Shown here: positions 1 through 5,878 of the stretch, in pieces
How the letters are laid out: each line of letters opens with the position of its first letter
Position numbering within the stretch: the first letter of the stretch is position 1
Assembly (NCBI GenBank): GCA_030604585.1
Contig: JAUVVP010000147.1
Span: forward strand, 1 to 6,012
Direction: 5' to 3'
From: Planctomycetota bacterium
GTDB lineage: Bacteria; Planctomycetota; Brocadiia; SM23-32
Length of the DNA stretch: 6,012 nt
Program-made: the position numbers and the translations under genes
Notes under the pieces: model-generated
Databases searched by the model: none
Seen by the model: the letters and a program-made list of their open reading frames with translations, nothing else
Told to the model about the DNA's origin: nothing

Positions 1-639
1 AATTGCAGCACCATCCAGATGGTCATGGCGCTGGCGCCGCTGCACCGGGCGGCCGGGCTGAAGCGGGTCGTCGTCAGTACCTACCAGTCGGTCAGCGGCA
101 CCGGCCGGGCCGGCGTCCGCGCCCTGAGGGGGCAAAGGCAGGTCGCCGCGCACGGCGGGCAGGCCGACCCTGGCCCCTATCCGCACCCGATCTACAACAG
201 CGCCATCCCGCAGATCGGGAGTCTGAAGGAGGAGTGGCCCGGCTATTACAGCGAAGAAGTGAAGATGATCGAGGAGACGCGGAAGATACTGGACTGCCCG
301 GGCCTGCCGGTTACCGCCACCTGTGTGCGCGTGCCCGTCGAGGTCGGGCACAGCGAGGCCATCAACGCCGAGTTCGAGCGCCCGGTGTCGGTCGAGGAGG
401 CCAGGGAGCTGCTCTCTCGCTTTGAAGGCGTCGTGGTGGTGGACGAGTCCGAGCGGTCCCGCTACCCGCTGGCGGCCGATGCCGCCGGCAAGGACGCCGT
501 CTACGTCGGCCGCATCCGCCAGGACCCCTCGAACCCGAACGCGCTGGACCTGTGGTGCGTCTCGGACAACCTGCGGAAAGGGGCCGCCCTAAATGCCGTG
601 CAGATTGCCGAGAAGGCGATCGAGATGGGCCTGCTCTGA
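1..639 (+). CDS. asd: Aspartate-semialdehyde dehydrogenase, C-terminal part (5' end outside window)
   Basis: The enzyme reduces L-aspartyl-4-phosphate to aspartate semialdehyde with NADPH in the cytoplasm, the branch step to lysine/diaminopimelate, threonine and methionine. The visible fragment is 212 codons; about 120-130 N-terminal residues with the NADP-binding Rossmann part lie to the left. The first visible codons read N-C-S-T, the active-site motif, so the catalytic Cys is codon 2 (bases 4-6). The active-site Gln is in the motif TYQSVSG (codon 29). The substrate-binding Arg and catalytic His are in RVPVEVGHSEA (Arg codon 110, His codon 117). Blocks such as YPHPIYNSAIPQIG and EETRKIL also fit the family. 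The C-terminus (NLRKGAALNAVQIAE) is complete and typical. No frameshift or missing residue is seen. It is separated from the next gene by 167 bases, so it may end its own transcription unit. The family call is very secure. Confidence 0.96.
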   Translation, partial: NCSTIQMVMALAPLHRAAGLKRVVVSTYQSVSGTGRAGVRALRGQRQVAAHGGQADPGPYPHPIYNSAIPQIGSLKEEWPGYYSEEVKMIEETRKILDCPGLPVTATCVRVPVEVGHSEAINAEFERPVSVEEARELLSRFEGVVVVDESERSRYPLAADAAGKDAVYVGRIRQDPSNPNALDLWCVSDNLRKGAALNAVQIAEKAIEMGLL

Positions 640-806
640 GGCCCGGGCCGGGCCGCCGGGCTGCAACCACCAACTGCGAGAGTCTGCGGCGGCCGGCCAA
701 CCCTCTTCTTCAGGAGCGCCTCGGGCTGCCCCGCCCGGGCCGACGTGAACTGAGACACTCAACCAGCGCGGGGACCCGCTGGGCAGCCCCCAGGAGAAGC
801 GACCGG
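640..806 (+). other. Intergenic leader between asd and the GH50-like gene, with two small inverted repeats
   Basis: This 167-base gap holds no convincing gene. Directly after the asd stop there is a perfect 6-bp inverted repeat, GCCCGG (641-646) with CCGGGC (656-661), loop 9 bases. It has no following T run, so it is at best a weak or factor-assisted terminator. A second 6-bp inverted repeat, CCAGCG (763-768) with CGCTGG (777-782), lies just ahead of the ribosome binding site of the next gene. A promoter for the downstream operon would be expected here, but I cannot identify -35/-10 boxes with confidence. Confidence 0.35.
792..796 (+). promoter_or_regulatory. Ribosome binding site that sets the start of the GH50-like gene
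   Basis: AGGAG ends 10 bases before the ATG at 807. The reading frame is open far upstream (to about 552, overlapping asd), and this site is the reason to choose 807 over the longer starts. Confidence 0.6.
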
Positions 807-2726
807 ATGCCAGAGCGTGCCGACCGCCCGCAAGAGGTACAGACGGTGATCGAACTGCCGCACGATCTGGCGCCCTCCCCCGAATGGACCAGCGAGAAGC
901 TCCTGGTCTTCGACGCCGTCAACGGGGGGCCCTACATGGCCGACGTCGTCGGCCATTTCGCTGACGCTGAGCGGGAGATGACCATCCGCCTGGGCCTCTT
1001 CCCCGGTCTGGCGACGCGCGTCGTGCTGCCGTTGAGTTACCTCGATTCGGAGCGCGTCATCCCGGGGCGGACCCCGCATCGCTTCAAGTGCGTCTGCTCG
1101 GGCGGCCCGGTGGACCCGAGCAAGCTGACGCAGGCGAAGCTGTCCGGGCAGACGGCCGGCGGCAGGGCGGCGATCAGCATCTCAGAGCCGCAACTGACCG
1201 CCGCCTGGCCTCAGGAATGGCCCCGGGCCGAGGCGCCCCTCGTGGACGACCTGCACCAGTGGGCGCAGCGCGAGTGGCCGGGCAAGACCCCTTCCCTGGA
1301 GGCCATCCGGGGCCGCATCACCGAGGAACTGCTCTCCAGCGCCTCGGGCCTCTCGGGGGAGCTGGACCGGTGGGGCGGATGGGCGGGCATCCAGTTCAGG
1401 GCCACGGGCTACTTCCGCACCGACCGCGACCGCGACCGCTGGTGGCTGGTGGACCCCGACGGGCATCCTTTCTACAGCATCGGGGTTGACTGCGTGCGCC
1501 CCAACAGCGTGGCCGAGACATCCGGCAACGAGGACCTCTTCGCCGACCTGCCGCCCAGGGACGGGCCGTACGGCCACCTGTGGGGCGGCCCAGGCGAACG
1601 CGAGAAGACCCTGTTCGACGCGATGCGCCACAACCTGGTGCGTGCCCTCGGCGAGCGCTGGTTCGAGCAGTGGACGGAGCTGTGCAGCCGGCGGCTGCGG
1701 AGCTGGGGGTTCAACACCGTGGGGAACTGGTCCGACATCCGGTTCTGCCGCTTCGCCGGGCTGCCCTACGTCTGGCAACTGAGGGACTTCCCGACCACTG
1801 AGAAGACGATCTTCCGCGGCTTCCCGGACGTTTTCTCGGACGAATACGTGCGCAGCAGCCGGCGTTTCGCCGAGCAACTGGCGGACTTCCGCGAGGACCG
1901 CGGCCTGGTCGGCTACTTCCTGCGCAACGAGCCGCACTGGGCCTTCGGCGACTACAACCTGGTGGAACGCATGCTGGTCCAGGGCCAGCCCTCTGCCTGC
2001 CGGGAGAGGCTCGTGGAATGGCTCAAGGAGCTCTACGGCCGGATAGGTGCGCTCAACAGGGCCTGGGGCAGCAATTTCCCCGGTTTCGACGTGCTGGCGG
2101 TCAGGCCGCTGCCGGAGGACGAGCTGGCCTCCGATGCCGCGCGCGCCGACCTGAAGGCATTCAACCGCATGATGATCGACCGCTACGTCCGCATCCCGAG
2201 CGAAGAGTGCAAGAAAGTGGACCCGAACCACCTGAACCTCGGGGTGCGCTATGCATGGATCGCGCACGATGACTTGCTGGCCGGCGCGGACGCCTTCGAC
2301 GTGTTCAGCATCAACGGATACCGCGACCAGCCGCAGGCGGACGTGATCGCCCGCTGCGCGGAGGCGGCCGGCGCGCCCGTGCTCATCGGCGAGTTCCACA
2401 CCGGCGCCCTGGACCGCGGGCTGCCGGACGGCGGACTGCGGGTGGTCCACACGCAACAGGACCGCGCCGACTGCTACCGCTACTACGTCGAACAGGGGGC
2501 CGCTATCCCCGAGCTGGTCGGCGCCCATTACTTCCAGTGGAACGACCAGCATGCGGTGGGACGACACGACGGCGAGAACTGGCAGATCGGCGTCGTTGAC
2601 ATCTGCCAGCAGCCCTACGAGGACTTCGTCTCGGGGGCCAGACGAAGCCATGCGCGCATCTACAGGGTGGCCCTGGGCGAGCTGCGGCCCTTAGACCGAT
2701 TGCCCGCGGAGATACGGGTCACGTGA
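807..2726 (+). CDS. GH50-family (beta-agarase-like) glycoside hydrolase, no signal peptide
   Basis: Predicted retaining glycoside hydrolase of 639 residues. Residues about 15-120 look like a beta-rich, carbohydrate-binding-like N-terminal domain. From about residue 197 a TIM-barrel catalytic domain begins with FRATGYFRT and WWLVDPDGHPFYSIG (W212-G226). The likely acid/base is E375 in the motif YFLRNEPHW and the likely nucleophile is E529 in IGEFHTGALDRG, a strong GH50 signature. It is followed by VGAHYFQWNDQ (from V571) and GRHDGENWQIGVVD, also characteristic of that family. Known GH50 members are mostly exported beta-agarases. This protein starts MPERADRPQE with no signal peptide or membrane segment, so it is probably cytoplasmic and may act on imported oligosaccharides. 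The ATG at 807 was chosen for its ribosome binding site; longer in-frame starts overlap asd. It is the first gene of an apparent operon with the two genes downstream. The substrate (agar-type galactan or another beta-galactoside) is not shown by the sequence. Confidence 0.85.
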   Translation: MPERADRPQEVQTVIELPHDLAPSPEWTSEKLLVFDAVNGGPYMADVVGHFADAEREMTIRLGLFPGLATRVVLPLSYLDSERVIPGRTPHRFKCVCSGGPVDPSKLTQAKLSGQTAGGRAAISISEPQLTAAWPQEWPRAEAPLVDDLHQWAQREWPGKTPSLEAIRGRITEELLSSASGLSGELDRWGGWAGIQFRATGYFRTDRDRDRWWLVDPDGHPFYSIGVDCVRPNSVAETSGNEDLFADLPPRDGPYGHLWGGPGEREKTLFDAMRHNLVRALGERWFEQWTELCSRRLRSWGFNTVGNWSDIRFCRFAGLPYVWQLRDFPTTEKTIFRGFPDVFSDEYVRSSRRFAEQLADFREDRGLVGYFLRNEPHWAFGDYNLVERMLVQGQPSACRERLVEWLKELYGRIGALNRAWGSNFPGFDVLAVRPLPEDELASDAARADLKAFNRMMIDRYVRIPSEECKKVDPNHLNLGVRYAWIAHDDLLAGADAFDVFSINGYRDQPQADVIARCAEAAGAPVLIGEFHTGALDRGLPDGGLRVVHTQQDRADCYRYYVEQGAAIPELVGAHYFQWNDQHAVGRHDGENWQIGVVDICQQPYEDFVSGARRSHARIYRVALGELRPLDRLPAEIRVT

Positions 2727-2763
2727 GGGTCGGCCCGGCCCGTGCGGCGGCGCTGCCTCTGGC

Positions 2764-2769
2764 AGGAGG
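2764..2769 (+). promoter_or_regulatory. Strong ribosome binding site that sets a GTG start
   Basis: A perfect AGGAGG ends 8 bases before the GTG at 2778. The ATG at 2770 is out of frame and abuts the site, and the in-frame GTG at 2742 has no such site upstream, so 2778 is the preferred start. Confidence 0.8.
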
Positions 2770-2777
2770 ATGGGCTT

Positions 2778-3836
2778 GTGAGCGTGCTTGAAGACAGGGT
2801 TCTCGGATGCCTGGCGGCCAGCCAGATAGGCTCGGCCATGGGGGCTCCCGTCGAGGGATGGGACTGGCGACGGGTGGAGGAGCGACACGGCTTTCTGGAC
2901 CGGCTGCTGCCCTACGAGCACTATGGCAACGGATGGCAGCGCCAGCCGGGCACAACCGAGGACGGCATCGAGCGGCAGCGGGTGTTCCTGAGGGCCATCC
3001 GCCGCGCCGGCGGGCGCATCGGACCCGACGACGTGGCGGCCGTCTGGCGCGAGGAGGTGGACCCCGAGCACGCCTCCTGGTGCATGGAGCCCTTCGACCG
3101 CCACCTCATCAAGCTGGCCCGCGCCGGAGTGCCCGCATCCCGGCTCGGCAGCTTCAGCCCCTACACCAACCTGGTCTCGCTTGCGCGCTCCTGTCACCCG
3201 ATCGGCCTCATCAACGCGCTGAACCCGCAGCAGGCATGGGAAGACGTGCACCACGTCGGGCTGGTGCTCCAGGCGCCGGCCGGCGCGGGGATGGACTGGG
3301 CGGGCCTGGTGGCCGCCGTCATCGCCGCCGCCTGCGAGCCCGACGCCGTCTTTGAGGCCGCCGTGGAGGCGGGCCTCTCGCTGGTAAGCGACGAGATCCG
3401 CCGGGAGGTCGAACGCGCCGTCGAGATAGCCGACCGGGCCCGGGAGCCGCTTGCCATGCGCGAGGAGTTTGCCGCTCACTACTCCGGCACGGGCATCGTC
3501 TACGCCATGAGCCATGCGAACGAGATAGTCGCCAAGGCGATGGCCGTGGTCAAGGCTACCGGCGGCAGCCCACGGCATAGCATCCTGACGGCGGTCAACT
3601 TCGGCCGGGATACCGACTGCCTGGCTGCCGTGGCCGGGGGCATCGCGGGTGCGCTCTCCGGCGCGGCGGACTTGCCCGACGAATGGATCGGGCAGGTGGA
3701 CGCCGCAACGGCGGCCAACCCCCACACCTGCCTGAAGCTGACCCTGAAGGAGATGGCCGGGATCGTGACGGACGGACTCCGCAGCGAGCGGCAGCGCATG
3801 GAACAGTACTCGAAGCGGCTGGGCGAGGTGCTCTGA
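2778..3836 (+). CDS. ADP-ribosylglycohydrolase (ARH/DraG) family protein
   Basis: 352 residues from a GTG start. The protein fits the all-helical, binuclear-metal ADP-ribosylglycohydrolase family, whose known members cleave N- or O-glycosidic bonds of ADP-ribose conjugates; many bacterial members have unknown substrates. The N-terminal DRVLGCLAASQIGSAMGAPVEG is the family opening. The first metal-binding motif reads GTTEDG (T60-E61-D62) where classical members have T-D-D. The second, at N274-C281, reads NFGRDTDC with D278 and D280, where classical members have GGDTDT. It is followed by the Ala/Gly-rich helix AAVAGGIAGAL. SYxN- and HPIGLINA-like segments (about residues 120-145) also fit. The protein is cytoplasmic, with no signal or membrane helix. 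It lies 51 bases after the GH50-like gene and 27 before the PPC gene, which suggests joint expression. The Glu and Cys replacements mark it as a divergent subfamily, so hydrolysis of ADP-ribosyl-protein should not be assumed; a glycoside or nucleoside-type substrate is possible. Confidence 0.88.
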   Translation: MSVLEDRVLGCLAASQIGSAMGAPVEGWDWRRVEERHGFLDRLLPYEHYGNGWQRQPGTTEDGIERQRVFLRAIRRAGGRIGPDDVAAVWREEVDPEHASWCMEPFDRHLIKLARAGVPASRLGSFSPYTNLVSLARSCHPIGLINALNPQQAWEDVHHVGLVLQAPAGAGMDWAGLVAAVIAAACEPDAVFEAAVEAGLSLVSDEIRREVERAVEIADRAREPLAMREEFAAHYSGTGIVYAMSHANEIVAKAMAVVKATGGSPRHSILTAVNFGRDTDCLAAVAGGIAGALSGAADLPDEWIGQVDAATAANPHTCLKLTLKEMAGIVTDGLRSERQRMEQYSKRLGEVL

Positions 3837-3850
3837 GGGGCACGCCCGCC

Positions 3851-3856
3851 AGGAGG
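3851..3856 (+). promoter_or_regulatory. Ribosome binding site of the PPC/DUF296 gene
   Basis: AGGAGG ends 7 bases before the ATG at 3864. Two further in-frame ATGs follow at 3873 and 3882; the spacing favours the first. Confidence 0.75.
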
Positions 3857-3863
3857 CACCCAG

Positions 3864-4298
3864 ATGGACGTCATGGACGGCATGCAGATCGAGGAGATCA
3901 TCTGCGTCTACATGGAGTATGGCGACGATTTCCATGAGTGCGTCGAGAAGGTCGCCCGCGAGCGCGACATCCGGGCCGGGGCGATACTGAGCGGCGTCGG
4001 CACCTTCGACAAGGCCCGCATCCACTACATCACCCACACCGAGCTGCCCTCGGACGACAAGTTCGTCGAGATCGAAGGGCCGGTGGAGCTCTGCTCCGTG
4101 GATGGGATCATCGCCGACTGCAAGCCCCACATGCACTGCACTATGGCGCTGCGCGGGGACGAGCTGTTCTCCGGGCATCTCGAGCCCGGCTGCCGCGTGC
4201 TCTACCTGGCCGAGGTCGTCATCGCCAGGTTCGCCGGCCGGCGACTCGAGCGCGACAGGCACCCCGACCTCGGCACGCCGCGGCTGAAGGCCGGATAG
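3864..4298 (+). CDS. Small PPC/DUF296 domain protein (PD1-like)
   Basis: 144 residues making up a single PPC (plant and prokaryote conserved, DUF296) domain. Matches are the start EYGDDFHECVEKVARERDI, the segment AGAILSGVGTFDKARIHY (about residues 32-50), VEIEGPVELCSVDG, and the closing KPHMHCTMA ... FSGHLEPGCRVLYLAEVVI. H89, H91 and H105 form the HxH...H arrangement that in bacterial and archaeal members is a likely metal site, and members of this fold are typically trimeric. There is no AT-hook or other DNA-binding extension, so the database wording 'DNA-binding protein' for this family should not be carried over from the plant AT-hook proteins. It is the last gene of the GH50-ARH-PPC set, 27 bases after the ARH stop. 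Its role is unknown; a metal-dependent enzyme or sensor linked to the same pathway is an inference. The C-terminal tail after about residue 125 is basic and probably disordered. Confidence 0.85.
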   Translation: MDVMDGMQIEEIICVYMEYGDDFHECVEKVARERDIRAGAILSGVGTFDKARIHYITHTELPSDDKFVEIEGPVELCSVDGIIADCKPHMHCTMALRGDELFSGHLEPGCRVLYLAEVVIARFAGRRLERDRHPDLGTPRLKAG

Positions 4299-4303
4299 AG
4301 GCC

Positions 4304-4323
4304 GCGGCCGGCGCCTCGGCCGC
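4304..4323. terminator. Weak GC-rich inverted repeat in the convergent gap
   Basis: GCGGCC (4304-4309) and GGCCGC (4318-4323) form a perfect 6-bp stem with an 8-base loop, starting 5 bases after the stop of the PPC gene. There is no T run on either strand, so this is not a classical intrinsic terminator. Its place between two convergent genes is the main reason to list it. The rest of the 134-base gap (4299-4432) shows nothing I can support. Confidence 0.2.
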
Positions 4324-4432
4324 ACTTCCGCAGCGGCGTCTGCGCCATGTGCGCTCGGCACGGTCCGGGACGGGGCCTGCTCATGATCGTCTTCGCGGGC
4401 TGGGTGGTGGACGGCGGCCTGTTCCCGATGCG

Positions 4433-5833
4433 CTACATCTTCCTGGTGGCCACGGCGCCGGCTGCCCGGTGCGCTTTCGCGAAGAACGTCGTAACGGATT
4501 TGGGGGGGGCCGTGTAGGCCAGCGAACCCCCTCGCATGGCGACCTCGGCGAGCGGCTCAAACTGCTCCGAGGGCGTGGTCCGGCGGGCGCAGAATGGCCC
4601 TTCGGCCCCGCGGACCGCGATGCGAAGCGCTTCCGCCTCCCGCGCGGCGTTGATGACCACCAGCGCAGCGCCCCCGCCCGAGCCGTTGTCCGCAAAGGCC
4701 AGCAGCCTCACGTCGTCCCCGTCGCCTTCGACCTGGGCCACGGCCGTGCCGGGCCGGCCGGCGCGCGCGATCTGCTTGTAGCAGAAGTAGGGCTGGCGGA
4801 CCTCGAGCCGCCACTGGCCGTCCACCTCGTGCACGAGCAGGGGCGGATTGGGGTTCGGGTCCCCCTCCGGCCAGTAGGGCGTCCGCTGGAGAACGGCCCA
4901 GGGGATCAGCCCGTTGAGCTTGTCGCCGTAGACCTCGTCGGCGAAGTCCATGCAGAACTCGGCCCCGCCGGTCTTCAGCCAACTGGTCGAGGTGGTCCAG
5001 GCGTGCAGCTCGGGGTTGACTTGGCGCAGCCTGTCTATGCCGTAGGGGTCGTAGACTCTGCCGAAGCCGTGGCTGGTGATGAGGCCGATGTTGGCGCGCG
5101 CGGAGGGGTCGGCCGCGATGCCGTCAGCGTAAGGGCGGAACTCGCTCCACAGGGTCGTCTCACCGGGCGCCAGCTTCAGGTCCGCCATGCCGAGCCGTTC
5201 CTTCAGCGGCCCCATCATGCCGAGGAACTCGACCACCTGCGCCACGGGCCAGTGCAGGTTGAAGTCATGCACCGGACGGTCGGGCCACCGGTCGCTTTCG
5301 CCCTCGTTGTGCAGGGAGACGGCCTCGACGGGGATGCCGGACCGCTCGCGCAGGTACTTGGCGCAGCCGAGCAGGAACGTCGCCAGCGGCTCCTTCATGG
5401 CCGGGTCGAGGTCGCGGCCGCGCACCACCTTCTGCTGTGTGGCCCATGCCGGCGGACCGTACATGGTGGCGATGAACCGAAGCTCGATCCCGTTCTGCGC
5501 GGAGCGCCTGATGCCTTCGCGCGCGAAGTGGAGCATCTGCGGCGCGTACTGCTCGAACCGGTAGGCGTCCAGGTCCAGGCTGTCGGGGCTCGGCGGCTCG
5601 TCGAGCAGGTAGGGGTTGAGGAACATCTTGACCAGCCCCGGCCGCAGCCCGTCCGGGCCGAAGACGAGGTCGAGCACCTTCTCCCTGTCGGCGTCCGCCA
5701 TCAGGCTGAAGGAGCCGTAGTCCTCGTAACGGCCGTCGCGGCTGTGGGTCATCTCGACGTAGTTGACGCCGAAGCCGTCCCAGTCGCGCAGCTTGCGCCC
5801 GAAGTCCACCGACATTTCTCTCGGCGCTGCCAT
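4433..5833 (-). CDS. GH30-like glycoside hydrolase with apparently altered nucleophile position
   Basis: 466 residues without a signal peptide. The layout follows the GH30 superfamily: an opening DWDGFGVNYVE (residues 17-27), a TIM barrel to about residue 315, and a C-terminal beta-sandwich (about 340-450) ending PPKSVTTFF. Barrel landmarks are ATMYGPPAWA (122-131, like the family's S-PPAWM segment), VSLHNEGE (172-179) with acid/base candidate E177 at the end of strand 4, LITSHGF (251-257, strand 6), ELHAWTTSTSW (275-285, strand 7) and LIPWAV (309-314, strand 8). In GH30 enzymes the nucleophile Glu lies at the end of strand 7, where this protein has T281-S282, so classical retaining catalysis looks unlikely. 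E231 in LWSEF is a nearby alternative but sits after strand 5. The ATG at 5833 has GGAG seven bases upstream (M7 is a second option). It follows the amidohydrolase gene by 45 bases, probably in one operon. It may be a divergent hydrolase or a non-catalytic member. Confidence 0.78.
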   Translation of the reverse strand: MAAPREMSVDFGRKLRDWDGFGVNYVEMTHSRDGRYEDYGSFSLMADADREKVLDLVFGPDGLRPGLVKMFLNPYLLDEPPSPDSLDLDAYRFEQYAPQMLHFAREGIRRSAQNGIELRFIATMYGPPAWATQQKVVRGRDLDPAMKEPLATFLLGCAKYLRERSGIPVEAVSLHNEGESDRWPDRPVHDFNLHWPVAQVVEFLGMMGPLKERLGMADLKLAPGETTLWSEFRPYADGIAADPSARANIGLITSHGFGRVYDPYGIDRLRQVNPELHAWTTSTSWLKTGGAEFCMDFADEVYGDKLNGLIPWAVLQRTPYWPEGDPNPNPPLLVHEVDGQWRLEVRQPYFCYKQIARAGRPGTAVAQVEGDGDDVRLLAFADNGSGGGAALVVINAAREAEALRIAVRGAEGPFCARRTTPSEQFEPLAEVAMRGGSLAYTAPPKSVTTFFAKAHRAAGAVATRKM

Positions 5834-5840
5834 GCCGCTT

Positions 5841-5844
5841 CTCC
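5841..5844 (-). promoter_or_regulatory. Ribosome binding site of the GH30-like gene
   Basis: GGAG on the minus strand lies 7 bases ahead of the ATG at 5833, which supports that start over the internal Met seven codons in. Confidence 0.6.
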
Positions 5845-5851
5845 AAGGGTA

Positions 5852-5874
5852 GCCCCCGGCGTCTCGCCGGGGGC
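5852..5874 (-). other. Perfect intercistronic hairpin between amidohydrolase and GH30-like genes
   Basis: GCCCCCGGC (5852-5860) and GCCGGGGGC (5866-5874) are exact reverse complements around GTCTC, whose outer G and C can also pair to leave a 3-base loop. The stem is therefore 9-10 bp, nearly all G-C. It begins 4 bases after the amidohydrolase stop and ends 7 bases before the GGAG of the next gene. No T run follows on the minus strand, so it is more likely a messenger-stabilising, processing or translation-modulating element than an intrinsic terminator, though partial termination cannot be excluded. Confidence 0.6.
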
Positions 5875-5878
5875 AGAC

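Noticed and set aside
641..661. Inverted repeat after asd as an intrinsic terminator
   Set aside because: The stem is only 6 bp with a 9-base loop and no T run. Such GC palindromes occur by chance at this base composition, so it is mentioned only within the intergenic entry.
552..806. Upstream extension of the GH50-like frame to 552, overlapping the end of asd
   Set aside because: The extra residues are Arg/Pro/Gly-rich shadow sequence without family similarity, overlap a certain gene in another frame, and have no ribosome binding site. The ATG at 807 does.
1182..2651. Long minus-strand open frame (489 codons) opposite the GH50-like gene
   Set aside because: It is a mirror frame of a high-GC gene: biased Val/Ala/Arg/Pro composition, no domain, and the plus strand carries clear catalytic motifs.
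792..4298. Possible riboswitch or mobile-element boundary in the GH50 operon
   Set aside because: No known riboswitch core, target-site duplication, terminal inverted repeat or transposase remnant could be found in the gaps.
2691..4361. Long minus-strand open frame (556 codons) opposite the ARH and PPC genes
   Set aside because: It spans two well-supported plus-strand genes with ribosome binding sites and conserved motifs. Its own translation is low-complexity and matches nothing.
4347..4517. A 56-codon plus-strand reading frame with a hydrophobic middle (GLLMIVFAGWVV...) in and beyond the convergent gap
   Set aside because: It has no Shine-Dalgarno sequence ahead of its ATG, overlaps the 3' end of the GH30-like gene antisense by about 85 bases, and matches no family I recognise. 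The hydrophobicity is readily produced by GC-rich sequence.
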